DNA of 64,000 nucleotides from contig NZ_JAPSLK010000003.1 of assembly GCF_031180885.1 (NCBI RefSeq), positions 1 through 64,000 on the forward strand, given 5' to 3'. This DNA comes from Saccharothrix sp. GTDB taxonomy: Bacteria; Actinomycetota; Actinomycetes; Mycobacteriales; Pseudonocardiaceae. Below are positions 36,032 through 45,383 of the stretch, piece after piece. A model generated the notes under the pieces. It did not search any database, was not told the origin of the DNA, and saw nothing but the letters and a program-made list of their open reading frames with translations. The translations under genes were made by a program, and so were the position numbers. Each line of letters begins with the position of its first letter. Positions within the stretch are counted from its first letter, which is position 1.

Positions 36032-36784
36032 GGGTGAGGCGACACCGGCGGCGCGAGCGGCTTCGGCGATGAGGCGGTTGTTCCTCAGGACGTCCAGAGC
36101 GGCGGCCTGGGGTGCGTAGTCGCCGTCGCGCAGCTTGACGCCCTTGGCGCGCGACACCGCGGACGCCATCGGGCCGGCCTCCAGGACCCGGGTGAACGTG
36201 CCGAGGTCGATGCCCTGCGCCTCGGCGAAGACGTACGCCTCGGACAACCCCGTGGCCATCGTGATCAGGAACAGGTTCACCGCGAACTTCATCATCAGCG
36301 CACCCGGCACCGGCCCGCACTCGACGATCTCCGCGCACATCGGCGCCAGCACCGGCCCGACGCGCTCGACGTCCCCGCCCGACACCATCGCGATCAACGT
36401 GCCCGCCTCCGCCGGCCCGCGCGACCCGGACACGGGCGCTTCGACGTACACCCCGCCGGCCGCCGTGATGTCGCGCTCCAGCCCGACCGAGTACGCGGCG
36501 GGCATGGTCCCCATCTGCACCACCGTCCGCCCCCGCACCCGCCGGGCGAACTCCTCCGTGCCGCGCGCGAGGACCGCGTCCACGGCAGGCTCGTCGGCCA
36601 GCATCAACACCACGACGTCCGCGCGGGCGAACACCTCCGCGGCAGAGGCGGCGACCTGCGCGCCGACCGCTTCGACCGGCGCGCACCGCTCGCGGGTGCG
36701 GTTCCAGACGACCAGCGGTCCGGCTTTGGCGAGGTTGACGGCCATGGGCAGGCCCATGAGCCCCAGTCCGATGAAACCGATCAC
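35930..36784 (-). CDS. NAD(P)-dependent beta-hydroxyacid dehydrogenase (3-hydroxyisobutyrate dehydrogenase family)
   Basis: The 284-residue protein begins with a Rossmann motif ([19 protein letters not shown]) and shows the substrate-site [17 protein letters not shown] and the catalytic lysine segment [10 protein letters not shown]. Members oxidise or reduce short beta-hydroxyacids, and some act as imine reductases. The final strand carries the usual helical all-alpha domain. It overlaps the AraC gene end to end by about 100 bases, which is unusual. Substrate cannot be read from sequence. Confidence 0.92.
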   Translation of the reverse strand: MIGFIGLGLMGLPMAVNLAKAGPLVVWNRTRERCAPVEAVGAQVAASAAEVFARADVVVLMLADEPAVDAVLARGTEEFARRVRGRTVVQMGTMPAAYSVGLERDITAAGGVYVEAPVSGSRGPAEAGTLIAMVSGGDVERVGPVLAPMCAEIVECGPVPGALMMKFAVNLFLITMATGLSEAYVFAEAQGIDLGTFTRVLEAGPMASAVSRAKGVKLRDGDYAPQAAALDVLRNNRLIAEAARAAGVASPLLDVCHALFGEAVTLGHAGADMAAVAHAIRARS

Positions 36785-36996
36785 GCCGCGTTTGTAGCGC
36801 GGTCACGGGTGGATGGTCTTGAACGCTTGTGCACGCGTTCGGTGCTCGCGCGCGACGGACGGTGTTTACGGCAATCAGAGAGACGGGTCAAGGATGGTGT
36901 TCGCGGCGGTCCGCACCGCCGACGGTTTGCGGCGACGGGCCGGCGCCCGGCGCGTGCTCGCCATCGTGCTGCGCTACCGGCAGACCTGAGGTGGAC

Positions 36997-37020
36997 GGGG
37001 GCACCTCGCGAGGTGCCCCC
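36997..37020. terminator. Perfect hairpin ending the NRPS-PKS operon
   Basis: A 10-base stem with a 4-base CGCG loop (36997-37020, fully palindromic) begins three bases after the stop of the last cluster gene on the minus strand. It marks the 3' end of the operon that starts near 48.6 kb. Confidence 0.85.
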
Positions 37021-37022
37021 GG

Positions 37023-38783
37023 TCAGCGCGACACGTGGTCGGCCAGGCCCGCGACGGTCGGGTGGTCGAACACGGCCACCAGGCGGACGTCCACGCCCAG
37101 CGCCCGGCGCATCCGGGTCACGATCCGGTTCGCGATGAGCGAGTGGCCGCCCAGGGCGAAGAAGTCGTCGTGGCGACCGACCGACTCGACCTCCAGCACC
37201 TCCCGCCAGATCTCCGCGATCGCCGCCTCCGTCTCGGACAGCGGCTCGCCCGACTCCGTCTCGCCGGTGCTGCTCCCACGGGGCGCGGCGACCAGTGCCG
37301 CGCGGTCCACCTTGCCGTTGGGCGTCAGGGGCAGGACGGGCAGCTCCACCCACACGTCCGGCACCATGTACTCCGGCAGGACCTCGCCCACCCGGTCCCG
37401 CACCCCGTCCAACGGCCCGGACAGCACCAGGAACGCCTCCAGCCGCCGGGTGTCGGCCCGGTCGCCGGTGGCCACGACGGCCGCGTCGCGCACGTCCGGG
37501 TCGTCCCGCAGCGCCGCCTCGACCTCGCCGGGTTCGACGCGGTAGCCCCGCTTCTTGACCTGACCGTCGATGCGGCCCAGGAACTCCAGCCCCTCGGGCG
37601 TCTCGCGGACCAGGTCCCCGGTCGCGTACAGCCGCGCGCCGGGCACCCACGGGTCGGGCACGAACCGCTGCGCGGTCAACGCCGGGTCACCGACGTAACC
37701 CCGCGCCACCCCGTCACCGCCCGCGAACAGCTGGCCGACCGTGGCCGGCTGGAGGTCGTCGTCGAGGACCCGCACGTAGGTCCGGTTCAACGGCGAACCG
37801 ATGGGCACCGGCCCGTCCACCGGCCGGACGTCGTGGAACGTGGTGAACGTCGTGACCTCGGTCGGCCCGTACCCGTTGACCAGCCGACACCCCGGCAGCG
37901 CGGCGAGGAACCGCCGGGCGTGCGCCGAGGACAGCACGTCCCCGCCCACCACGACCTGCCGCAACCCGGCCAGCGCCTCGACACCCTCGTCCACGATCAG
38001 GTGGAACAACCCGGTCGGGAAGAACGCCGTCGTCACCCCCTCCGCCGCCACCAGCGCACCCACCTCCGCCACGGTCACCTTGCCCGCCGGCCCGACGACG
38101 AGCCGACCACCGTTGGCCAGCGCACCCCAGATGTCGAAGGTCGCGGCGTCGAAGGAGGGTGAGGAGATGTGCAGCATGGTTTCGGAGTCCAACGACACGC
38201 ATCCGGGCTGGTCCACCAGCCGCACGATCCCGCGGTGCGTCACGGCAACCCCCTTGGGCTTGCCGGTCGACCCGGACGTGAACATGACATAAGCCAACTC
38301 ATCCGGATGCACCGCCACATCCACCGGACCGGCCGGCTCGGGCAGCTCATCCACCAACACCACACCCTGCGACACCCGGCCCGCCAACGCCGCCACCGTC
38401 ACCACCACCGGCCCGCCGGCGTCGGCACCCCGAGGACCACCGGAATTGTCGGTACCCCGTGGGACGATGGAACCGGGGGCCGGAGGCCGCGCCACCGCCG
38501 CCAACATGTACTCCAGCCGGGCCGCCGGGTACTCCGGGTCCAGCGGCACGTAGTGGCCGCCCGCCTTCAGCACCGCCAGCGCCGCCACCACGAACTCCGC
38601 CGACCGGTGCAGGAACACCCCCACCGGATCACCCGGCCGCACCCCGGACGCGATCAACCGAGCCGCGAGCCCGTTCGCACAGGCGTCCAACTCGCCATAA
38701 GTCAGCGATCGCCCCGACGAAACAACAGCAACCCGAGCAGGATGGGCGGTCGCGACGGCGGCGACCAAAGAATGCACGTTCAT
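37023..38783 (-). CDS. NRPS A-T didomain
   Basis: The 586-residue protein has an adenylation domain (A1-A10: LTYGELDACANGLA, FTSGSTGKPKG, NGYGPTEVTTF, YATGDLV, LPLTPNGKVDRA) and a carrier domain whose phosphopantetheine serine is in FFALGGHSLIANR. It activates an amino acid as AMP ester and loads it on its own carrier. My hand-read of the ten pocket positions is approximately DAFFVGGTFK, close to the valine-type DAFWIGGTFK, so a branched aliphatic residue is likely. There is no condensation domain, so it must work with a partner in trans. A GC-rich repeat interrupts the A2-A3 region. The start overlaps the dehydrogenase stop by four bases (ATGA). Confidence 0.95.
   Translation of the reverse strand: MNVHSLVAAVATAHPARVAVVSSGRSLTYGELDACANGLAARLIASGVRPGDPVGVFLHRSAEFVVAALAVLKAGGHYVPLDPEYPAARLEYMLAAVARPPAPGSIVPRGTDNSGGPRGADAGGPVVVTVAALAGRVSQGVVLVDELPEPAGPVDVAVHPDELAYVMFTSGSTGKPKGVAVTHRGIVRLVDQPGCVSLDSETMLHISSPSFDAATFDIWGALANGGRLVVGPAGKVTVAEVGALVAAEGVTTAFFPTGLFHLIVDEGVEALAGLRQVVVGGDVLSSAHARRFLAALPGCRLVNGYGPTEVTTFTTFHDVRPVDGPVPIGSPLNRTYVRVLDDDLQPATVGQLFAGGDGVARGYVGDPALTAQRFVPDPWVPGARLYATGDLVRETPEGLEFLGRIDGQVKKRGYRVEPGEVEAALRDDPDVRDAAVVATGDRADTRRLEAFLVLSGPLDGVRDRVGEVLPEYMVPDVWVELPVLPLTPNGKVDRAALVAAPRGSSTGETESGEPLSETEAAIAEIWREVLEVESVGRHDDFFALGGHSLIANRIVTRMRRALGVDVRLVAVFDHPTVAGLADHVSR
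38441..38488. repeat. Single copy of the ~48-bp GC-rich palindromic repeat in the A-T gene
   Basis: On the plus strand this copy reads GTCGGTACCCCGTGGGACGA near its centre and ends in GGGGGCCGGAGGCCG. It matches the third copy in the C-A-T gene at 46856 in most positions, with small indels. A weaker, partial copy may precede it near 38420. It lies in the coding region for SIVPRGTDNSGG, between adenylation motifs A2 and A3. Confidence 0.7.
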
Positions 38784-40477
38784 GGCTGGTCCTCAACGGA
38801 AACGATGTCGGTGGTCAGGAAGTCGAACCCGGTGCCGTGCAACAACTCGTCCGCGACACCCGCGAAGTCCGGGTCGGCAGCGTCGAGCTGCGCCCACAAC
38901 CCGGCCAGGCGCACACGGGCAGACGAACACGCGATGTCGGCCAAAACAAAAGTTTCCTCGGAACTCGCCCGGGCCAGCACCACAGCGATTCCGAGCAGCT
39001 CACGAGCCAGCGCCCCCAGCGTGATCACGGTCCGCTGCCGGGCCATCAGCTCGGACCGCCCATAAGCCCTGGTCAGCCCCGCGCACACCGCACCGAACCG
39101 CTCCGCGGAGTCCACCAGGACCCGGAAGTGCTCACGACACCGCGGTGACAACGCAAGATCGTCCACAGTGGACTCGAAAGACCCAAGCGGAGCCCCGGAG
39201 TAGTAAGCCTCCAGCCCGGCCTCCGCCGACCAGTAGTCCAGCAGGAAGTCCACCCCACCGGCCACCCGCAGCCCCCGCGCGTCCCGCACGAACCGCTCCA
39301 CCGGCAGCGCCGGAGCCCCGCGCCGCGCCTTGCTGCGCGCGGTCTCGATGCCCTCACCGCCCAGCAGCCCCACGGTCCGGTCGATCGCCCGCCAGCACGC
39401 CAGCGAGGTCAGGTTCTTGGCCGCGGTCAGGTCCGGCCCGGTGTCGGCGCGATCCTGCCCGAGCAGGCCCCACTCGACCATGCTCTCCACCAGGAACACG
39501 TCCGCCGCCGTCTCCGCGACCCGGCGCTGGATCTCCTCGTAGGACCCCAGCGGCCGGTCGTCCATGACCCGCCGGGTCACGAAGTTCCGCTGCCACCCCA
39601 GGCACAGCTTCGCGATGGCCAGCGACGGCGAGGCGATGATCAACGTCCGGGCCAGCGTGGCCAGCTGGGCGATCTCCGGCGCGTACCGGGCCTCGTCGGT
39701 CGACGCCGGCAGCAGGTTCTCCGCCGGCACCCGCACGTCGGTGAGCCGCAGCACCCCGATCGGCGCGCCCTTGAGCCCCAGGAACTCCTGCGTGGTCACG
39801 ACCTCGAACCCGGGCGAGTCGGTCTCCACGAAGAAGTACCGGATCTGCCGGACCCCGTCGACCTCCACCGTGCACGCCACGTCGAGCAGCCGGGCCAGCG
39901 GACCGTTGCCGATGAACACCTTCTCGCCGTTGACCAGGTAGGCCCGACCGTCCTCGACGGGCACGGCGGTGGTGTGCCGGCGGTGGTTGGCCGCCCCGTT
40001 GGCCTCGGTGTCGGCGCTGCCGGACACGATGCCCGCACGGACGTGCCTTTCGATCAACGAGCGCAGCGGCCCGTCCTCGACGATCGGCAGGTACGACCCG
40101 GAGCCGAACCCGTTGCCGATGGCCAGCGACCACGCCACCGCGGGCGACCAACTCGCCACCGCCTGCACGACCCGCATCGCGTTGAACGGCGACAGCGCCA
40201 ACCCGCCCAGCTCCGGCGACATCAGCAGCTTGTAGAAACCGCCGTCCTGCAACGCGTCCGTCAAACCAACCGGCAGCGAACCGGTGCGGTCGAGCAGTTC
40301 GGGGTCGACGTGGGCGCGCACGAGCGCGGTGGCCGCGGCGACGGCCTGGTCGCCGGTCGCCCGGTCGGTCGGGTCCTGGGTCGGGAAGGGGCGCAGGAGG
40401 TCCCACCGCACCCGACCCAGGAACAGTTCATCGAAGAAGCCCCGCAAGGTCGGCGGCGAGGCGACGGAGGACGTCAT
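38780..40477 (-). CDS. Acyl-CoA dehydrogenase-type flavoenzyme of the NRPS-PKS cluster
   Basis: The 565-residue protein has an acyl-CoA dehydrogenase core: N-terminal helical domain (GFYKLLMSPELGGLALSP), middle beta domain (GIVSGSADTEANGAANHRR, YLVNGEKVFIGNG, EFLGLKGAPIGVLRL) and a C-terminal helical domain. It is longer than primary-metabolism members by about 180 residues at the C-terminus. It should use FAD to introduce a double bond alpha-beta to a thioester. Its place between the thioesterase and the A-T gene suggests a carrier-bound aminoacyl or acyl substrate. The 5' end overlaps the thioesterase gene by 50 bases; GGGAG lies seven bases before the ATG. Confidence 0.9.
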   Translation of the reverse strand: MTSSVASPPTLRGFFDELFLGRVRWDLLRPFPTQDPTDRATGDQAVAAATALVRAHVDPELLDRTGSLPVGLTDALQDGGFYKLLMSPELGGLALSPFNAMRVVQAVASWSPAVAWSLAIGNGFGSGSYLPIVEDGPLRSLIERHVRAGIVSGSADTEANGAANHRRHTTAVPVEDGRAYLVNGEKVFIGNGPLARLLDVACTVEVDGVRQIRYFFVETDSPGFEVVTTQEFLGLKGAPIGVLRLTDVRVPAENLLPASTDEARYAPEIAQLATLARTLIIASPSLAIAKLCLGWQRNFVTRRVMDDRPLGSYEEIQRRVAETAADVFLVESMVEWGLLGQDRADTGPDLTAAKNLTSLACWRAIDRTVGLLGGEGIETARSKARRGAPALPVERFVRDARGLRVAGGVDFLLDYWSAEAGLEAYYSGAPLGSFESTVDDLALSPRCREHFRVLVDSAERFGAVCAGLTRAYGRSELMARQRTVITLGALARELLGIAVVLARASSEETFVLADIACSSARVRLAGLWAQLDAADPDFAGVADELLHGTGFDFLTTDIVSVEDQP

Positions 40478-41162
40478 CGTGGTGCTCCCGGAAGTAGAAG
40501 TGGCCCCCTGCGAACAGGTGCAGCGCGAACGCGCCGGTGGTGTGCCGGTCCCAGCAGGCCAGGTCGGCCTCGCCGACGGTGTCGGCGGTCCCGCCCAGCG
40601 CGGTGATCGCGCAGTCCAGGGGAGTGGCGGGTCGGTACTGGTAGCCGGCGACGATCGACAGGTCCGCGCGCAGCGGCCCGAGGACCATGTCCTGCCACTC
40701 GGGGTCGTCGCGGACCTCGGCGGGCAGCGGCCCGAACTGCTCCTCGACGGCGGCGATCAGCCCGGCCTGGTCGAGCCGGTGGGCGGTGTCGTCCCGGACG
40801 TGCCGGTGCGGCGCCTCGTGCGCGGACACCAGCAGCCGCTCCGGGCCAGGCCGCCCGAGGTCGCGCAACGCCACCGCGACCTCGTAGGCGACCAGCGCGC
40901 CCAGGCTGTGCCCGAAGAACGCGCACGGCCCGGCGAAGTCCACCTCGGTCACGATCGCCCGGACCAGGTCGTCCATCCGCGTGTGCGACGGCTCGTCGAG
41001 GCGGGTGCCGCGGCCCGGTGTCTGCACGCCCCACACCTCGACGTCGGGCAGGTCGTCGGCCCACCGCAGGAACTCGCCCGCGGACCCGCCGCTGTGCGGG
41101 AAGCAGTACAGGCGCAGCCGCGCGTCGGGGCGCTTGCGGCGGCACAGCAGCCAGGGGTTCAC
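40428..41162 (-). CDS. Type II thioesterase
   Basis: The 244-residue alpha/beta hydrolase has the editing-thioesterase pattern: LYCFPHSGGSAGEFLRW near the start, the nucleophile in FFGHSLGALVAYEV, and the catalytic histidine in FAGGHFYFREH. Such enzymes clear wrongly loaded or stalled carrier domains in NRPS and PKS systems, and some release the product. The GTG start overlaps the PKS stop by four bases (GTGA), so translation is coupled. No type I thioesterase domain is fused to any enzyme in the cluster, so this protein might also perform release. Confidence 0.94.
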   Translation of the reverse strand: MNPWLLCRRKRPDARLRLYCFPHSGGSAGEFLRWADDLPDVEVWGVQTPGRGTRLDEPSHTRMDDLVRAIVTEVDFAGPCAFFGHSLGALVAYEVAVALRDLGRPGPERLLVSAHEAPHRHVRDDTAHRLDQAGLIAAVEEQFGPLPAEVRDDPEWQDMVLGPLRADLSIVAGYQYRPATPLDCAITALGGTADTVGEADLACWDRHTTGAFALHLFAGGHFYFREHHDDVLRRLAADLAGLLR

Positions 41163-43957
41163 CGCTTGTCCTCGATCAGCTTGGCGAGCCCGGCGACGGT
41201 CGGCGCGCGGAACAGGTCCCGCACCCCGAGTTCGACGCCCAGGTCCGCGCGGACCATCCCGACGACGCGGGTGGCGAGCATCGAGTCCCCGCCCAGCGCC
41301 ACGAAGTTGTCGTCGGCGTCGACGTGGCGCAACCCGAGGATCGCGCCGAACGCCGCCGCCAGCACCCGCTCGGTCTCGCTGAGCACGGCCTGCGCCGCGT
41401 CCGCCTCGACCTCGGGTTCCTCCTCCGCGTCGAGCCGGAACAGCTTGCGCTCGAACGGGTAGGTGGGCAGCGCGGTCTTGTGCGGCCGCACGGGGTGCAG
41501 CGCGGCCCAGTCGACCTCGACACCCGCCTGCCACAGAGTCCCCAGCGCGTTGAGCAGCACGGCCGGGCCGGGCACGTCCTCGGCGGGGTGCGGCATGCTC
41601 GCCACCACGACCCGCTCGGGCGCGGACTGCCGGCGCGCGAGCCCCGAGAGCGTCCGCCCCGGACCGACCTCGACCAGGGCCAGGTCGGCGGGCAGGGTGG
41701 CCAGGGCGTCGGCGAACCGGACGGTCTCCCGGAAGTGCGCGCTCCAGAACGCCGGGTCGGTGGCCTCGTCGGCGGTGACGAACCGGCCGGTCCGGTCGGA
41801 CACCCACGGGATCACGGGTGGGCGCAAAGTGACCCCGGCGACCCGCTTCTCGAAGCCCGCCAGCACCGGCTCCACCAGCGTGGAGTGCGCGGCGGTGCTG
41901 ATGCGCAGCAGCCGCCCGTCCACGCCGTCGTGGGCCAGCCGGACCCGCAGGTCGTCCACGTCGGACAGCGGCCCGGCGACCACGCACTGCCGCGGCCCGT
42001 TGACCGCCGCCAGCGACAGCCCGCCCAGCAGCGGCGCCACCTCCGCCTCGGACAGCGGCACGGCGAGCATCGCGCCCGCGGGGATGGCGTCCATCAACCG
42101 GCCGCGCTCCAGCACCAGGCTCAGCGCGTCCGCCACGGACAGCACGCCCGCGATCGCCGCCGCCGCGTACGCGCCGAGGCTGTGCCCGACGACGGCGCTC
42201 GGCGTGATGCCCCATGACATCCACAGCTTGGCCAGCGCGTACTCCACGGCGAACACGGCCGGCTGGCCGACGCTCATGGTCGCCAGGAGATCGGCGTCCC
42301 CGCGCAGCACCACGTCCCGCAGGTCGATCCCGGGCAGCGCGAGGTCCGCGCACCGGTCGAACTCGGCGCGGAACACCGCCTCCCGCCGGTACAGCTCCCG
42401 GCCCATGCCGACGTGCTGCCCGCCCTGGCCGGGGAACAGGAACGCCACCCCGGGCGCGGTCCCGGGCACCGGCTTGCCGGCCAGCCGGGCGAGCTGCCCG
42501 GCGGCGTCGGCGGCGTCCTCCGCGACCACGAAACCCCGGTGGGAGAACACCTTCCGCCCGGTCTGCAACGTCCACGCCACCTCGGCCAGCGACTCACCGG
42601 CGGCCGGGCCGGGGTCGGCGGCCGGGCCGGAGGCGGCTGGGCGGTCGAGGTGGGCGGCGAGGCGAGCACCCGCCTTGGCGACCGCGTCGGCACTGCGCGC
42701 GGACACCGGCAGCAACTGGTGCCCGGCCTCCGGCGTGCGAGCCCGCGCCGGCGCTTCCTCCAGCACCACGTGCGCGTTGGTTCCGCCGATCCCGAGCGAG
42801 TTCACCCCCGCCCGCCGGGGCTCCTCACCCCGAGGCCAGGCCACCGGGTCCGCGCTCACCCGGAACGGCGTGGAGTCCAGCTCCAGCAACGGGTTGGGCG
42901 ACCGGAAGTGCACCGTCCCGGGAACCAGCTCCTTGTCCAGCGCCAGCACCGCCTTGATGAACCCGATCACGCCGGCCGCCGCGTCCGTGTGCCCGATGTT
43001 GGTCTTCACCGACCCCAGCAGGCAGAACCCGGTCTCGTCCACCGCGAACGCCTTGGCCAGCGCCCGCACCTCGATCGGGTCCCCGACCGGCGTGCCGGTG
43101 CCGTGCGCCTCGACGTACCCGATGCTCCGCGGGTCGACGTCGGCCAGTTCGAGCGCGGCCCGCACTGCGGCGGCCTGCCCGTCCACGCTCGGCGCGGTGA
43201 AGCCGACCTTGCCCGCGCCGTCGTTGTTCACCGCCGACGCGAGGATCACGGCGTGGATGCGGTCACCGTCCGCGAGCGCGTCATCGAGACGTTTCAACGC
43301 GACCACGCCCGCGCCGTCCGACGCCACCGTGCCCTGCGCCGAGGCGTCGAACGCCCGGCAGTGCCCGTCCGGCGCGATGATCCCGGACTCCGGCTCCTCC
43401 ACCGGGAACGGCACGTGCAGCGTGATGCCACCGGCCAGCGCCAGGACGCACTCGCCCGCCAGCAGCGCCTGCGCGGCGGTGTGGATGGCGACCAGGGACG
43501 TGGAGCACGCGGTCTGCACGGTCACCGCCGGCCCGGTCAGGCCGAACTTGTAGGACACCCGGCTGGTCAGGAAGTCGACGCCGCCGGCCATCCGGAACTG
43601 CAACTCGGAGGTGTTGGGGAACCGGTGCCGGTGCTGCCGCAGCACTTCGGAGTACCCGGTGTCGCCGCTGCCGCCGTACACGCCGATCGCGCCGTCGAAC
43701 CGCGACGGGTCGCACCCGGCGTGCTCCAGCGCCTCCCAGGCGACTTCGAGGAACACGCGGTGCTGCGGGTCCAGCAGCAGGGCTTCGCTGGGCGCGTAGC
43801 CGAAGAACCCGGCGTCGAACCGGTCACCGCCCTCGGGCGTGCGGTCGCTCGACTCGACACCGCCGGACAGGTTGTCCCAGAACCCGGCGAGGTCGGGCGC
43901 GCCGGGGAACCGGCCCGCCATGCCGACCACGGCCAGGTGGGGGCTCTCCTCGTTCAT
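41159..43957 (-). CDS. Type I polyketide synthase module KS-AT-ACP
   Basis: The 932-residue protein has a ketosynthase (about 7-430) with Cys151 in VQTACSTS and His285 and His323 in VEAHGTGTP and NIGHTDAAAG, an acyltransferase (about 505-790) with Ser593 in VVGHSLGAYAAAA, and an ACP with its serine near 891 in VALGGDSMLATR. No KR, DH or ER is present, so it should add one beta-keto unit. The AT specificity motif reads TAAH, neither the malonyl HAFH nor the methylmalonyl YASH type, so the extender unit is open. AGGAGG is seven bases before the ATG, which overlaps the exporter stop (ATGA). Confidence 0.95.
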   Translation of the reverse strand: MNEESPHLAVVGMAGRFPGAPDLAGFWDNLSGGVESSDRTPEGGDRFDAGFFGYAPSEALLLDPQHRVFLEVAWEALEHAGCDPSRFDGAIGVYGGSGDTGYSEVLRQHRHRFPNTSELQFRMAGGVDFLTSRVSYKFGLTGPAVTVQTACSTSLVAIHTAAQALLAGECVLALAGGITLHVPFPVEEPESGIIAPDGHCRAFDASAQGTVASDGAGVVALKRLDDALADGDRIHAVILASAVNNDGAGKVGFTAPSVDGQAAAVRAALELADVDPRSIGYVEAHGTGTPVGDPIEVRALAKAFAVDETGFCLLGSVKTNIGHTDAAAGVIGFIKAVLALDKELVPGTVHFRSPNPLLELDSTPFRVSADPVAWPRGEEPRRAGVNSLGIGGTNAHVVLEEAPARARTPEAGHQLLPVSARSADAVAKAGARLAAHLDRPAASGPAADPGPAAGESLAEVAWTLQTGRKVFSHRGFVVAEDAADAAGQLARLAGKPVPGTAPGVAFLFPGQGGQHVGMGRELYRREAVFRAEFDRCADLALPGIDLRDVVLRGDADLLATMSVGQPAVFAVEYALAKLWMSWGITPSAVVGHSLGAYAAAAIAGVLSVADALSLVLERGRLMDAIPAGAMLAVPLSEAEVAPLLGGLSLAAVNGPRQCVVAGPLSDVDDLRVRLAHDGVDGRLLRISTAAHSTLVEPVLAGFEKRVAGVTLRPPVIPWVSDRTGRFVTADEATDPAFWSAHFRETVRFADALATLPADLALVEVGPGRTLSGLARRQSAPERVVVASMPHPAEDVPGPAVLLNALGTLWQAGVEVDWAALHPVRPHKTALPTYPFERKLFRLDAEEEPEVEADAAQAVLSETERVLAAAFGAILGLRHVDADDNFVALGGDSMLATRVVGMVRADLGVELGVRDLFRAPTVAGLAKLIEDKR

Positions 43958-45177
43958 GCGGGCACCTCCTGGAGTTGGTTGTTCTTGAGGGAACGCACCG
44001 GCGACAGCAGCGGCGGCAGGACGGACAGGGCGCACACGCCCGCCGCCAACCAGAGCACGGTGCGGATGCCGAGGGGCGCGACCAGCAGACCGCCGACGAC
44101 CGCGCCGAGCGGGAGCGTGCCCCACTCGATGAACCGCAGGGTCGCGTTCATCCGGCCCAGGAGCCGTTCCGGCGTGGCGAGCTGGCGCATGGTCACCGAG
44201 ACGACGTTGTAGACGACGACCCCGAGGTAGACCACGAACAGGCCCAGCCCGAACGTCCACGCGTCCGTCGCCAGCGGCAGCACCGCAGCGCCGACCGTGA
44301 ACAGGACGATCGACCCGATCAGCAGCGGCCCGGCGGGGACGCGTTCGCTGAGCTTCCCGCTGAGCACCGCCCCGACCAGCCCGCCGGCGTTGCCCACGGC
44401 CAGCACGATGCCGATCGCGGTGGCGCCCAGGTGCAGGTCGTCGGCCGCGAACACCACCTGGAGCGCCAGGACGGCGGCGAAGGCGAAGTTGGCGGCGGCG
44501 TCGGCCAGCGCCAGGGGCCGCAGCACGGGGTGCCCGATCACGAACCGGACGCCTTCCGCGATCTCCTTGCCCAGGCCCTGCCGCTCGGCCGGCGGGGTCG
44601 CGGTGTCGCGGCCCTTGACGAACAGCAGCAGCACGAACGACCCGAGGTAGCTCAGCGCGTCCACCAGGATCGCCACCGGCGCGGTGACCAGGGCGACCAG
44701 CGCGCCACCGGCGCTGGGCCCGGCGAGCTGCGCGAAGGACCGCGAGCCCTCCAGCTTGGCGTTGCCGTCGGCGAGCTGGTCCTCCGGCAGCAGCAGCGGC
44801 AGGTAGGACATCTGGGCCACGTCGAAGAACAGCGTGCCCAGGCCGACCACGAACGCCACCACGAACAGCAGCGGCAACGTCAACATGTCGAGCAGGTAGG
44901 CGACCGGCACGACGCCCAGGGCGATCGCGCGGGCCGCGTCGGAGATCAGCAGCACCGGCCGCTTCTTCATGCGTTCGACCCAGGCCCCGGCGGGCAGGCC
45001 GAACAGCAGGATGGGCGCGTACTCGGCCGCGGCCAGCAGGCTGACCTGCGCGGCGGACGCGTCGAGCAGCAGCAGCGCGGCCAGCGGGAGCGCCAGCAGC
45101 GTGATCTGCGTGCCCAGCAGGCTCAGGGTCTGCGCGAAGAACAGGTTGCGGAACCCGAGCAGGCGCATCACGGTCAC
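43954..45177 (-). CDS. MFS exporter of the NRPS-PKS cluster
   Basis: The 407-residue protein has about 12 membrane helices and belongs to the enterobactin-exporter-like MFS group: FFAQTLSLLGTQITLLALPL in helix 1, AGAWVERMKKRPVLLISDA as the loop 2-3 signature. It probably exports the cluster product and may give self-resistance. The GTG start overlaps the MbtH stop by four bases, with GGGAG just upstream; ATG 45168 is an alternative start. Confidence 0.92.
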   Translation of the reverse strand: MTVMRLLGFRNLFFAQTLSLLGTQITLLALPLAALLLLDASAAQVSLLAAAEYAPILLFGLPAGAWVERMKKRPVLLISDAARAIALGVVPVAYLLDMLTLPLLFVVAFVVGLGTLFFDVAQMSYLPLLLPEDQLADGNAKLEGSRSFAQLAGPSAGGALVALVTAPVAILVDALSYLGSFVLLLFVKGRDTATPPAERQGLGKEIAEGVRFVIGHPVLRPLALADAAANFAFAAVLALQVVFAADDLHLGATAIGIVLAVGNAGGLVGAVLSGKLSERVPAGPLLIGSIVLFTVGAAVLPLATDAWTFGLGLFVVYLGVVVYNVVSVTMRQLATPERLLGRMNATLRFIEWGTLPLGAVVGGLLVAPLGIRTVLWLAAGVCALSVLPPLLSPVRSLKNNQLQEVPA

Positions 45178-45371
45178 CGGAACTCCCGCAGGCCCTTGGG
45201 GCGCATGTCGGTCCACACGGTCCGGATGTGCTCCAGGCACGCGGACTTCGTGCCCGACACGCCCTGGGCGGTCCAGCCGGGCGGCAGGGCCCGGTCGGCG
45301 GGCCACAGCGAGTACTGCTCTTCGTCGTTGCGCACGACCGTGTACTGGCGGTCGTCGTCGTCCTCGAACAT
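45174..45371 (-). CDS. MbtH-like protein
   Basis: This 65-residue protein has the family signature: NDEEQYSLWPADRALPPGW, then GTKSACLEHIRTVWTDMRP. MbtH proteins bind adenylation domains and are needed for their folding or activity. It lies directly after the C-A-T gene in the operon with a GAAGGAAA ribosome site, and probably serves one or more of the three adenylation domains here. Confidence 0.96.
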   Translation of the reverse strand: MFEDDDDRQYTVVRNDEEQYSLWPADRALPPGWTAQGVSGTKSACLEHIRTVWTDMRPKGLREFR

Positions 45372-45383
45372 GGTCGGTTTCCT

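Noticed and set aside
36894-36989. A 31-codon open frame beginning MVFAAVRTADGLRRR
   Set aside because: The purine run is too close to the ATG to serve as a ribosome site, and no family is recognised. It may be a relic of a longer gene, but cannot be supported.
37023-38783. Proline as substrate of the A-T didomain, by analogy with pyrrole pathways
   Set aside because: The pocket residues I read (D-A-F start, G-G-T-F end) fit a valine-type code and not the D-V-Q type of proline domains.
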